Assembly: GCA_017590115.1 (NCBI GenBank)
Contig: JAGGNK010006559.1
Location: forward strand, 5,253,642 to 5,317,641
Reading direction: 5' to 3'
Length of the DNA stretch: 64,000 bases
DNA from: Montifringilla adamsi
Taxonomy: Eukaryota; Chordata; Aves; Passeriformes; Passeridae
In this document: positions 48,549 through 61,005 of the stretch, piece after piece
Numbering within the stretch: position 1 is the first letter of the stretch
Layout: every line of letters starts with the position of its first letter
The notes under the pieces: generated by a model
Seen by the model: only the letters and a program-made list of their open reading frames with translations
Told to the model about the DNA's origin: nothing
Database searches by the model: none
Position numbers and translations under genes: made by a program

Positions 48549-51500
48549 TGCCATCCTCTGGGCAGCAGTGGCTGGGCTGGGGAGAGAGCTGAGCCTGCCG
48601 GAGGGCAGCTCTGATGTGGATTTCCTGTGTTGCTGTGGGGCACGTTTGCCCTTCCACTTTGGAGAAGTATGTGCATGCTTTCAGAAGGCTGCAGAGCCTC
48701 TGGGTGGCTGTGGTGGAAGCTTGGGGATACAATTCCTTACTGCCTGGATATCATTCATAACGAGTTGGGGGGTTTGCCTTTTTTATTTCTCCTTGAGACA
48801 GATAAGACCAAAACAGTCCCATGCATGTGCTAGCACACATGACAGCAAAGCATGTGCTTATGAGTAAGTGCTGTGAATGAGTGAGGTTTAAGTCTTGCTT
48901 TGCAGTGAGTGTGTTCACAGTGAACACTTGATAGCAACAGCAGGCAGTGCTAGTGGGGAATGAGATACAGCGGCCAGATCTAGATTTCAGACCAGATGGA
49001 CGTTGTTCATAATATTATTTGGGTGTGAATGGTTTTTACTAGAGTGAGAAGTAAACTGATGAAGATTTTTTTTTGTTTGTTTGTTTTCAAGCTATAAAGA
49101 ATTAGTAATACTGGCCCTAATTATACAAACTCAGGCTTAAAACCTGAAGATGAATACAGTCAGTTTTGGGCATACTGTCAAAGTAATTAGAAAAAGCTCC
49201 TGTTATTGCAAATAATTCAGATTTTAACACAAGTCAGCATGAACATACCAATATTGGCATTTTGTAGAAATGTAGTTACATGTATAGTTTTCTGGAAATT
49301 GGAACAGCACTTTTCAAGCACAGCAGTTGAAATTTTAGTTTCTTATGATAAGTAGAGTGGTTTTTTAGCCTACCTTTGAAAATTCATCTAGAGTATTTCT
49401 CTGTGTGAGCATTGTGCCATTAAGAAGGATGCTAGAGATACCAGCTCTTTTTAAAAATCTCTTGGGCACTCTTTGTGGGAGAAGATAACAAAGAATCTTT
49501 TATTACATAAGTCTGCTTCTGTTCTTACTAGATACAGAATAAATATGGTTTGCAAAGATTTGGAAAATGGTTGCTTCTTTATTCAGATACTGTGGTTAAA
49601 TATTGTACAACATAATTTCCATACCTTGGGTTGACCAAGGTTTGTCCATGTTGATCTATTAATTTTGGGCCTTGTTTCTATGTGCACTTCTAATGCATAT
49701 GCAGTGTATTTCATGTTACTGGTACATACTTTTACTAGTTAAAATTATGCTTTAAGATGAGCTCAAAAGTTACCCACTCTGTACTTACTGTGTAAATTAT
49801 TATTGTGGTTCCTACTGATGAAATTTCAATATATGAGCAGGCTGCTGGCCATGCTCACATCATCCTGTACAATGCAATATATGTTTGCATTAGCAGAAGC
49901 TGAAGTGGCCTATTAAAGCATTCAAGTTCTCACTCCCATATTGAGAGCAGCAGATTCCTTCTTAATCCTCATATAGCTGATGTCTCTGCTGGAGTGTTAA
50001 TAGATAGTCTAATTTGTGAGCTAAATTACTAATTGTATTGTGAGCCTAAACCTTATTAAGCCTTTTGTGTAGAATTAGATCAGAGAGCTTTGGGAAGCTG
50101 AATGCTGGTTGGGTTCTGTTTCCTCTCTTTAATGATGGGAGCAAGTTTTACTGGAGTCTTCAGCATTGTGTAGCTCTGAGAGTGCAGCTGATTTCTTTTG
50201 CTGGCTTCTACAGTATCAACAGAATCATAAATTTGAAAAGCAGGGTGACTTTTAAGAATAGCTGAAGGTTTCCAAACAGTGTCTCAGGTATCTGAAAGCA
50301 GTAAGATTAGCTGAGGTGAGATCATGATTGGGACTAGAAAAGGATTACTCTCATCTTGCGTACACGCACCGGGGGGAGGTCCACCCTATGTGAGAATAGG
50401 TTAAATTATTCAAAAACTCTGTAATGGGTGCAGTTGTATAATGGGATAATGGATTTAGTAGAGGTAGATGAACTCTTAAGTCATTGAGTTATTTTTGTTT
50501 CTGAACATAGTCACTACCCACCTAGAGATGGAAAATATATGTCTTATCACACAGCTGTGCCATAGATTTTATGAGCACTCCTCATCTGTTTCTGTTCAAA
50601 TCTATCTATTTTCAGAGCTGGTTTGTTCTCCCCACTCTGACTTTGCTCTGAAATCAGCCTGCTAATGCAGCCCAGTTGTGGATGGAGCTAATTGCCTCCA
50701 GCAATGAATCAGTAATAAACAAACAAAGTGGAACTTAGTGGATTTTGACATCACTTGTGATAAATTTTTATGTTGATGTGGAAGGTGACTGTGAACTAAT
50801 GTGCCTTTGATGTAGGAATATTGCACTCAGGGCAATTAATTTAAGAGAATATTTACAGCTACTCCTTACATTTTCTTGTGCCTACACAAGATGGGAGTTG
50901 CAGTGGTATAGAGTTTTACTCTCTGCACTTTATGCACAACAAAACTGTAAGCTGTTGTGAGAAACTGGTCTGTTTCACGCCTGAAATTCTCATAGCTCTC
51001 TATGTACTTAATGGCTTTGCTTTTTTTGCTTTTGTAAATTATTGCCATTTGACATGCATAGGTAATAAATGAAAATAATAGGCTGTATAGCTTGCATCAC
51101 ATCATCTTATATTTTAAAAGGCTTTTGCTGTTTCTGTTCTTGCATTACATTTAGTGTTTCTGCATCATGTTTAGTAATATACTTTTTAGAGTATCGTAAT
51201 AAAAAAATTGGTATGTGTTCTAAGAGACAGAAAATTGGAGGCTTCAGCATTGGACTGTTCAATGTACATTAGTTCTCTCAAATTATGTACTGTGTATTTA
51301 TTTTGGTATGGTGAGTAGAGCAGCCAAAAGTCATTGCCAAAAGCTAATTGTCTCCAGGTGTGTTCTGTAGAAGTCTGAATTTGTTAGGAGTTTGTGTGTA
51401 GCTCCCAAGTTTATTTGTTTTTTGAAGTATTTTGGTAGGTGAATAGTTTTTGAGGGAATTTTTGTATGTTAAAAAAAAAAAATCTAGTATTCACTTAATC

Positions 51501-52587
51501 AAATACAGTCTGTCTGGAGATGAAAACTCAAGGGCTCTACATTCTGAATTTCTGCTGAAGAGGGGTAATCATGCTGAAACTCACAATTGACCTTGTCTAC
51601 CTTTTGGTAGCAAATGCAACTCGCACTGGCTTAGATTTGCAGATGAAATGGTTTTGGGATCCAGGAATAGGAGAACTTCAGAGGTTTTTACATGCTTAGT
51701 CAGAGGCATGGCTAGGAATGCAGTGACTGTTCCAAGTCGGTCGTCTTTAAAAGAGAATAATGCAGGTCATTGAGGCACACACTTCATTAGAAAGGCTGAA
51801 CTAATGTTACTGACCCTAAAGGCCTGGGAGGGACTAAATGATAATGCTGTGCATGTATTCAGAAAAGCAAGTTAATTCCTCCATCTCTAGATTCTGTGCT
51901 TAGAAAGTATTTTATGAAGAGTGCCTTTCTATTCTGATTTTGTTAAATAGTCCTGGTGACTTTTAGTCTGGCTCTGATTGATTTATTTGTGGGATGTGCT
52001 TGGTTTTGGTTTTCTCCCTTAGGATAACAAGTGGTACTGAACATCAGTAGCATTCTCGTGGTGATTTTCTTCATGCTCTTTTTGTACAAAAGGCCAGAAG
52101 TTTGTTGATAAAAACATGAAAGTTGTATACATGCATTTTTGTTTGATCTAGTACAACACCTTTATTTTTTTTTTTTTCCTTTGGTAGGGATTCTTCAGCA
52201 CCTTTAATTAGTGATTTTGAGAGTGGGCTGCTATACAGCCATGGCTGGCATCTCCACTACACCCATGCTTCCAAACATCATCCAGCCCTACAGAGGTATT
52301 GAGAAGCCATTTCAGTCATGCTTTCACACTTCCTATGTAGGAGACGAATGCTAGAAGCAAAAGCTTAATCTTAGAACTCAACTTTAAAAAAACACAAATA
52401 AAAAGAGTCGGATGTTCTTCACGATTATTGTGGGGTTCTTTTTTCTTTTCTTTATTTTTTTCCCTGTAAATAAATTTTAGTGATTGTGAGAGAGGGGATG
52501 GGAGGATGGATGTGAGATAACTACCTGCTTTACAGTGCTAATTATGGTATACATTACATATTAATAGGGTATTTTCTGTTGCCACAG

Positions 52588-52922
52588 GCAGGATCTCCCC
52601 GCGGGAGGTACAGGAGAAAGCTGTCTCAGGAGCAGGGAGCGATGGAGAAGCCTGGCTCTACTCTTGTGTGTGGTGGCAGCGCAGGAGTTCATGTTGTTCA
52701 CTGAAGCTGGGGGGGCTGCTCTGACAAACCTTGGAGCGTTGCATCCTTGCTGTGGAAGAAGCTAGTGTTGTACTGGCTCAGAGAGAACTAAGCTCTGAGC
52801 GAGGGAATTTGTTCCAGAAGTTTTCCAGGGATTACTACCACTGTCACTGCGTGAAATGTAGGGACAGTTTGTGCATGGACACGAAGCTTTATAAAAGCGT
52901 TGCAAACTAAGAGCCTTTCAAG
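52588..52922 (+). promoter_or_regulatory. Intronic CpG-richer patch with splice-like borders
   Basis: Around 52595-52905 the sequence is clearly richer in G, C and CpG than the flanking intron ('ccccgcggg', 'gagcgatgg', 'gcagcgcagg', 'gagcgttgc', 'gagcgaggg', 'aagcgttgc'). It follows an acceptor-like 'ttttctgttgccacag' ending at 52587 and ends near a donor-like AAG|GTACAT at 52922/52923. A TATAAAAG word lies at 52890-52897. There is no long open frame. It could be an enhancer or alternative promoter, an unannotated non-coding exon, or an old insertion. Confidence 0.3.
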
Positions 52923-55806
52923 GTACATTTAGTTGCAGTGCTTTTCTGCTTAGATTGCTTATGGTCTCCTATATTGCATTTATGCCATGGAAGTTTGAGA
53001 GCTGTGGCCTTGGTGTTTATTCCTAAAGGAGGGAACACTTGTATATTAAAAAAAAAGGAAGAAAAAAGCATAACTGCGTGGTTGTTATGTTAAATGAATT
53101 TTAAAGCCGGTGAGAAGAGGCATTCAGAGTTAAAAATGCTAGGGGGGGAGAAATGAAAGCACATTGAAGCTCTTTCCCCTTGAGGGCTTTAAGCAGGATT
53201 GAGAAGAAGTGGTGCATACTGAAGCCTTGTTTATAGTCTTTCACTTACTGTTAATAAAACAGGGATGTTCTAAAAGGTTTCCATAATTAAAATGCAGTCC
53301 TTGAGTATAGTGCATTTTCTGAGTGGTCTAAAGCCCTGCTGCCTCTCAGACTGCTTAAATCACTATTTATAAAAAATTCTACAGTGGACTTAGTGTTTTG
53401 AAGTTGTTTTCGATCAGAATGATGTTAGAAATGTTGGGTATTGAGTAAATGAAAATAGAATTTATGGGGAAGCTGATAGGCGTACAAATTGACTGGTTAG
53501 TAACTAATTACCAGTAAAGAGATTGTTTTTGCCTTCTTTTTTTTCCATTATTGGCTGAATATTAACAAATTAGGTTTTTTTTTTTCTGGAAAACAGCAAG
53601 TTTTAATGGTCTGGCAGAACTTAATAAGAAAAAAAGCTAAAGAATTAGCATAATAAATAATTATTGCTTCCAGGGTTTTTATTGTTAAGATAATAAAATG
53701 TTAAAAAGCAAACCACTTGAGTAGAAAGTAATTGCACTGACAAGCACCACATAGCTAGCATTCACAATAAAGTAAACCTTCTCTCAATGTCAACCTGATT
53801 TGCTATCCACATAAATGCTTCCTCACATTATGGAAATGTGCTTTTTCTATCAACAGAAAAGAATAAAACTCCTGGCATCTAATTAATCTTCTCTGACATT
53901 TGATTTCATACTCAGGTTAAAACATGAGGCAGGTGGGTCTGTTTTTGCCTCCCCTTCTGTGCATGACCACAGGCAAATCTCTCCATTAATGTCAAGCTGC
54001 ATCTCTGTGTCGGTGCCTCTGCCACATGTCAGTCATTAATGCATTAGCATCACTTGGATTTGGCTCACATGCACCAGTTTTCTTGTCTGGAGGGCTTGGT
54101 AAATGGGGAACTGCAAGGCTTCAGCTCTACATCACAAGCGTTTCACCTTGACCCTCCCTGTAAAGGAACAGGGATTCTGCTGTATAGGAGAAGGATTAGA
54201 AGTGGTAATTTGTAGCATTGGGAGTTTCTGAGTTGGTATGATCAAGGAGAAGAAAGAAGCAAAACCGATTTGGCTTTGACATTTTTATTGATTAAGAATG
54301 CTCTTGTTAAAGACTCAGAACTCTTAATAATGCCTGAATGTATATACCTGCAGTAGTTTAGACTTGTTGATGGCAGGATTGTTTCTCTAAAGTGCACCAA
54401 AAAACTCAAGACATCTAGTTAGATGCATTATGGGTATTTTATTTTCTGAAGTTCCAGTTAATGGTTTCTGCCAGAGGCAGTGTGCAGCTCTTGAAAATGT
54501 GGTGGGTTTGACCTTGTATGCTAAAACCTGGGTAACTCCATTGTATTTTTTACTTACTTAGGTAATATAAACATTTAAAAGGACAGTTAAGAATTTAGGT
54601 TACAGTAGGAAAATCTCTTAGAAATAAAAGTGTTAATTCTAAACCATTTCATAATTAACATAACATTAGGAAATGGAGAGATATCTTCATTTACAGAGTT
54701 TATGTATTAAAGTATTTTCCTATAGTGTTTGTATGCAAAGCCCCCATGGTACTGGGAAATAAATATGTGCTTATGCAGTCGGAAAGTATTAGGAAGAATC
54801 AATTTTGTTTTGCTGACTAAATGCAAATTATGAAAAAAATTTTGCTTCTGTTTTTTAAATATTTTTTAAAAGTTAAATTTTAAGCTTTTGCTTCTAGTGC
54901 CTGTCTCCTACATAGTCAGTGTGTAAATTTGAGTGAAATGGTTTCTGTCTCTATCTGCAGAGCTGGATGCTGTTTGGAAGGCTGGGTGTAGTGCATATCC
55001 CAGCCATTGCTCTTGTATAGCAGCCCATTCTGTAAATTACTTGTTAAAGGTGCTGAAGAATCCTTACCAAAAGAAAAAAAAAAAGAAAAAAAAGGCAGTG
55101 TATGAGATGAAACAGAAATGCATACATTACAACTTTGATGTTTATGCCAAATTGGTTTATATGAATAGTGTGCTACCAGAAGTTAATAGGCAAAAATTGT
55201 AAATGAGCCATATTCTCATTATGATGAGCACTGCAGTGAGTAGATAGCTACTTCATACATCACCTGCTTCTGAGCAGTGACAGGTAGAATCTGGCGCTAG
55301 AGCAATTAGCATTTAGACCTAAAAAGAGAGAAATTTACTCATGATTGACTTTTGGCAACAGTGACTTTCAGTCTTTGTTATGTTTTGACTGTCTTTTGTA
55401 ATCTTGAAAGGCAGCCTCACCAGATGGAGGTAGAAGATGGAGCCAGAAGATGCCAGTCTCTGCCAAATGAGGCTCAACTATGAGGTTCTCGCTGTCAGGT
55501 TTTCCTGGATATTTCTTGGCAGATTTTGCCTCCAAGAAGCAGATCTAGAAATCAAGAGGAGGAGCAGTCACACAGCTCTGGTTCATGCTTACTAGTTTTT
55601 TTCACCTCAAAGAATAAGTATTGCTGGTCTAGCAGCTTTTCAGAGACTGTGAAATGTAGATGTGGAGTTGGAGAAATGCTGTCCCACTCAGTATCCCATG
55701 TTGGTAGAAGCAGCAGATTTTTTTTATCCTTTTTTTTAGAGATCAGTAGTAATGGTTTGCATTTATGTGTTGCAGAGTCTTTTCAGTTGCTTTTGGGAGG
55801 GTTTAG

Positions 55807-55962
55807 ACTCATGGAACAATTAAAGTAGGAAGAGTCCTCTGAGGGTTTTCCATCCCATCCTCTGCTCAGTGCTGAGAGAGTTAATTTCAAAGCCAGGTGG
55901 TGTTACTCAGGTTGTCCAGTTGAGTTTTGAGTTAAGGATGGAGGGACATTCTACAGCCCCTT
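55807..55962 (-). repeat. CR1 LINE 3' fragment, diverged (antisense to PTPRM)
   Basis: Reverse-complement CR1 3' sequence. The terminus-like 'catggaacaattaaagtagg' is followed by 'gagtcctctgagg', 'ctctgctcagtg', 'gttactcaggttgtccagtt', 'gagttttga' and 'aaggatggagggacattcta'. The order of these words matches CR1 3' ends, with more substitutions than in the copy at 48181. The strand assignment follows from the terminus lying on the left. Confidence 0.75.
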
Positions 55963-58900
55963 TACATTAAATGAACTTGCAAAATATGACCTCTAAAATG
56001 TTTTTGTTAAGTTAGAGTAGTATTTTTGTACAAGAAGAAATATTCCAGTGCATATTAAAATATAAAAGGTAAAAGTTAAAGAATTTTTCTTTTACGTTTC
56101 TGAATGCAATGTGTTTCAAATGCATCTGTTAGGAAATTCTTTCTTAATACTTTTCCATAGTGTTGACAAATACTTTTTGAGGGTGTCAGTAATGTAAAAT
56201 CCTGTTGCTGTCTGTTGTAGTTTTGTTCAGTGTGAGTGTGGTTGCCTAATGGCTGCTTCTGATTGTCTTATTTTTTCAAATAATAAAATTATGACCTCTA
56301 TATCAAGGAAGAATGTTGCTCCAGAAAACATTTTAATTTAGTTTTCAGATTCACATAGCTTAAAGGCGTAGACTTAACTACTTTAATAGCAGAAGTTTTC
56401 ATTCTATGGTACTGGCATTCTTGTTTAGTAACAGAGAATACTAGAGCTCCCGACAAAGGTGCTTTTTCCAGTTAAAAAGTTCAGCAAAAAGAAAAGACAG
56501 GACAATAATAAACAAAAAAAAACCCCAAATTGCAGAATTAATAAAATGAGTAAAATGTATTTTAAAAAAAAATATCAGTGGAGAGCAGTCCATAGGTGAA
56601 GAAAAGAATTACAGAGTTGTAACTGTGTTTTGTACCAGATCACACTGGCAGGGAAAGAAAGGTCATTACTCTCTAACTGTGATACTGGGGGGAGTTTTAA
56701 GGCAGTAGAAGGAAGAATGAGTGATGCCTCTGGAGGACTTTTTGGAAAGGAACAACAAGCACAAACATGCTTTCCTGATGCAGGAGAACTAGAGTTTATT
56801 ATACCATGTCGGAAGGTTTTTCCCTATACTTTTTTTGTTTCCTAATTCATTTAGCTATTGTTGGCAGCCATTTCAGTAGAGTTCCATGAATTCCAAGTGC
56901 TGTAGAAACCTGAACCTTTCTCTTTGTTTGGAGAATAAATAAAAAAAGACTCAGAGAAATGGGCCTGGCTAGACATGCTTAGATCCCCTTAGATCCCAGG
57001 CATGCTGCTATTCACAGGGGTATTGGTTCATTTAAGACATATGTAATTTAAGTCTGCATTGCTGTTCTCTTTCCTTATTTATCCTTTCGGCAGTAAATTT
57101 TGTTCTTGCCAGAAATGTGCTAAGTAATGAGATGACACACAATGGTCATTTCCAGGGCATTAAAGTTCATGTTTTCAGAGAATTCTGGAGTTTATAATCA
57201 CAGTAAAAGCATCTTGCTAGTAATCACTGAACAGTGATAAGGTTATAGGCTATTCTGTGTTTAAATTAATTACCATGTCAGACTTCTAATTAGGAGTTGA
57301 TGTATGATAGCTGAGGTTTCACAAATTACTAAAATAAATGTCTGTCTTCTTTCTTTTCTTCTTTCTGTGTTTTGGGAATTTCCACAGGCTCAACACCTTG
57401 TAGAATCAACACCATAAAGTAAAGATTCCATATACAATTCTTGCACTGTTTAAAATGTTTTGGGATTTTTTGAGAGTTCTTTAAAATATTGCAAAGGAAT
57501 TTTTTTATTCAGTTACTGCTAGATTAGGTAACAGCATGCTGATTTTATCTTCTGAGGGGATAAAATGCAGAAGACTAAGTAGTGTGCTTTGCAAGTAGTC
57601 ACATAGCTGCTATTTGTCTCTGTGTCCATGCGTATGGACACATAAATGCCAATTTTAAGAACTGTCAGTTCAAAGCAAGAGAAAACGAAGGAGTTAAAAA
57701 ACACCACCGCTTTACACTTGCACATCAACAGAATTATGAATATTGGAGCTGGTGTACATAAAATATGTCTGTGAGCATTTTCCCAGAACTAACATTTCTC
57801 TCAGGCTAGCAGGAAAATTAAAACAATGAAACAAACCAAACCTCTTAAATTTAGAATATTTTTTTTCTGTTTGCAATCTCATTATTTGACACTCTCAGGA
57901 CTCAACACACTACTTTCATTTAGCCTTTATTTTTTCTTCATTAATATCCCATCCTTCTTGCTCTAGTAGTACTTGAAGCTGTTGGGGGAGTACTGCTTGC
58001 TGGAGGGAGGAGGGCATTTTGAACAGAAGCTTCAGGTTCCGGCTGGTTTTACAGTGGCTTTTTTACACTACATGCTGTTACTTGTTGCAGGACTGAAATT
58101 TATCCCTGCATGAATGGTGGACTGCATTTCCATTTCACTGTTCCTTTGGTTCTTTGTCAGCAGCTGATGACTAGAATGCCTTCACAGCAATGTTGGTGCA
58201 GTGGTTTGTGCATGTGATGATGGCTTTGGGTTTTTGGTGCTTGGAGGAGAAGAGAGCTTTAGGCTATGGGAAGCTCAGCTGCTGATGAAAGCTGTTACCA
58301 ACAGAGATGCATGAGTCTCCAAGCAGTGTCAAAAATAGTTCCACGTATTTTTGGCTGTAATTTTATTGTTTAGAATATGTAATATTTTCTGATATGATGC
58401 TATTGGTACATCAGAGGTATTTGAAATGTCGAGAAGAAAGAAGAGGGATATAAACAGAACTGGGAGAGGAAAGGGAATAGAAAACACAGGGTGGAAAACT
58501 GCAAAGCAGAAGAGAAAGAAAAAACAAATGTATGAGGAATGTGGAACATAAAGAAGTATTTATCTCATTTGTTATGTATAGGAAAGGGAAAAATGAAATT
58601 AACAGGCAGCAACAAACTCAAAGTTTTCAGTTTATTGATGAAAACTAGTTATAGTATGTTGCAGCTTAACAGATTACATGCTGTCTGAGGAGCTTTTTTT
58701 TATGCACCTGTTTACGCATGCATTTAGGTAGATTTGGTTCTGTAACATGTGTCAGGTTAATTTTTCAAGTTCTCATATGTATATTGACCATAAGTTGGTA
58801 CTGTCTTGTATCTTTCTTTGCAATGGTAGTTTGCACTTAAAAAAAAAAATTAAAATTAGGAAACTTCTTTAAAAAAAAAAAATCCACACTTTTGTCAAGT

Positions 58901-59235
58901 GGCAAGCCACTGTGTTTTTAATTGAGCATGAAATGAAAACAGATTTGTTTATGCACTTAGTTGGTGTTATCTGGCCTGTCAATACTGGCAGAACTGCATT
59001 GGGGAGAAGTTTGAGGCTCATGTGTTGCTCTTCTTTTCTTTTTGACATCCTTCAGAAGCCATAGTGTTTATAAGTTAAAAGCTAATGCAAACAAACCCCT
59101 CATGGTGAGTTTAAAAAATATAACCATGATGGTTTATCCTTTTCCCAGGCTGGCTGACTGCACAAAGCAAATAACTGATCTTTCAAAGTAGTCCAGCAGA
59201 TCTGTATGTGGGATTGTTTGGATTGTCATTGTCAA

Positions 59236-59274
59236 NNNNNNNNNNNNNNNNNNNNNNNNNNNNNNNNNNNNNNN
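59236..59274. other. Assembly gap (39 N)
   Basis: A run of 39 undetermined bases lies inside intron 1. The true gap length is unknown. Nothing in the flanks indicates that an exon is missing. Confidence 0.98.
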
Positions 59275-60939
59275 CCTATTTAAACGAGTTTCATTGTGCA
59301 TGTACATTACTAAAACTGAGTCTTCTGAAGCTTGAAAGGTCTGTATATATATTGTATGTTTGAGTTCTTCAGGTAGATGTGAGAAAATGCTTCATTCTGC
59401 ATAATGTCACTTCATCAGTGAAAAATATTTCTATGGTGTATCTAAGTTGAGTGATTGAAACACGATTTTAGATCTTATTCAGATGATTGTACAATTTAAT
59501 TTACTTGGTGTTTCTTGGGGTTTTTTTGCGTTGGGCAAATATGTGATTGGACAGGTGCTCTTGCATTGGTTTTGTGTATAGCTTCTTATGGGTACATTTA
59601 TATGGAATGAATTATTTAAAATTCTGTCTTTTGCAGAAAATGCCCTATATATTATGACTAAATTATCTTTTGAGTTTAAATATTTATTAAGTACATAGTG
59701 GAATTCCAGTGGTTAATTGGTTTTGCTGCAAATGCGTAACATAATGTAGTTTAAGGCTAGGTGGAACTGTTAGCCCGTGATCTCCTCTGATCTCTGGGGC
59801 ATAGATCAAGAATTATTGCTGAATGAAGTACAAGTAACGCTGCACCTATAAGCATCAGGAGAGGCGTGCTCAGGAGTTACAGGGTGTGAAATCAGATGGC
59901 ACTAACTCCCTTTCGAACAGACACTGGCAATGTGGCTAACTATTTGAAAAACACAGTATTATCTTGCTTTTAGGATTAGTGTATGAATAAATTTACGTGA
60001 TCTGGGTTAAGGTGTGAATGTACATTGCACTGGCAGTTCTCTACCAGCTGTGCAGAGGGCGTTCTGAAGGGGCTGTGCATGTGAAATAGCAGCATGAGCT
60101 ACCAGTGCTGGCAAAGCAGAGCAGGCAGCCCAGCTGGGAGGTATTCCAACTGCACTAGGAAAAGTATCTACAAAGTCTTTATGGTGCCTTATGCTGTAAA
60201 TTCCTTCTGGGATTTTTTTTTTTCTCTCTGTGTGTATCTTATGTCATATTTTAAATGGAATTCAAGTTCTGACTTCATTATGCTATGTGTTTATTACACT
60301 CCATTTCACTTTTATTGTCTAGTGCAGGAGATTTAAGAAAATCTTTTGAGTTGGTCAAAAGATGATGATTATTTTAAAAGATTTCCCCTTCCTCCTCAGC
60401 ATCTGTTACAGGGTGGCTTGCAGTAGCTGTTCCTGATGCTGGCATCTTACAAACTTGAAGAAACAACAATAAAAACCCAAGAGACAGTGTAGAAGACGTA
60501 CACAGAGAGACAAGAATTTGTTGCTGTTGGTGCGAATTACATTGCCACAGCTGTTCGAAGTTAGATGAGCATGCATAAATGTGACAGCTATTGTGGCTGT
60601 TTAATTTTTTTCTACTTTTTTAATGTTTAACCTTCAGTGATTCTTTTCCCCTCTTTGTGGTATTACACAGTGCAGTTCTCATCTCCTGAATTCAAGTGCT
60701 GCTGCTCAGGGCTGTGATAGGCACTCTTGTGCTGATATATTCTCATTTTGCACCAAGACGTCTCAGAAGAATGAATTAGTGAGTTAAACAGAAGCAAGGC
60801 AGTGTTCTTTATTTACTTTTTCAGAATATCTCAAAACAAGCTCATTAACCATTCCACATTATCTAGCTCCCTTTGAAGCTTGTGACTCAGTTGTTAATAG
60901 AGCCCAGACTTTTTGCCCCTGTGCTGTTTGTAGATTTGT

Positions 60940-61005
60940 AGCATAATACAGAATGTGTTGAGTTGGAAGGGGCCCACAAACATCATCAGGTCCAATTCAT
61001 ACTCT
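60940..61005 (-). repeat. Short CR1 LINE 3' end (antisense to PTPRM)
   Basis: About 65 bp match the reverse complement of a CR1 terminus: 'gcataatacagaatgtgttg', then 'agttggaaggggcccaca', then 'catcatcaggtccaatt'. The copy is severely 5' truncated. Confidence 0.78.

Noticed and set aside
48100..48614. 118- and 112-codon + frames
   Set aside because: They lie across an antisense CR1 3' end, so the translations are of repeat sequence in the wrong strand and frame.
54933..55202. 89-codon frame following a strong acceptor-like site ending at 54960
   Set aside because: The polypyrimidine-CAG is good, but the frame has no recognisable domain, runs into a poly-A/poly-Lys stretch and lacks a good donor. 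It does not resemble PTPRM exon 2.
56970..57006. Repeated 'ttagatccc' flanked by 'catgct' words, looking like a small inverted-repeat element
   Set aside because: The arms are short and imperfect, so a chance arrangement or tiny tandem duplication explains it.
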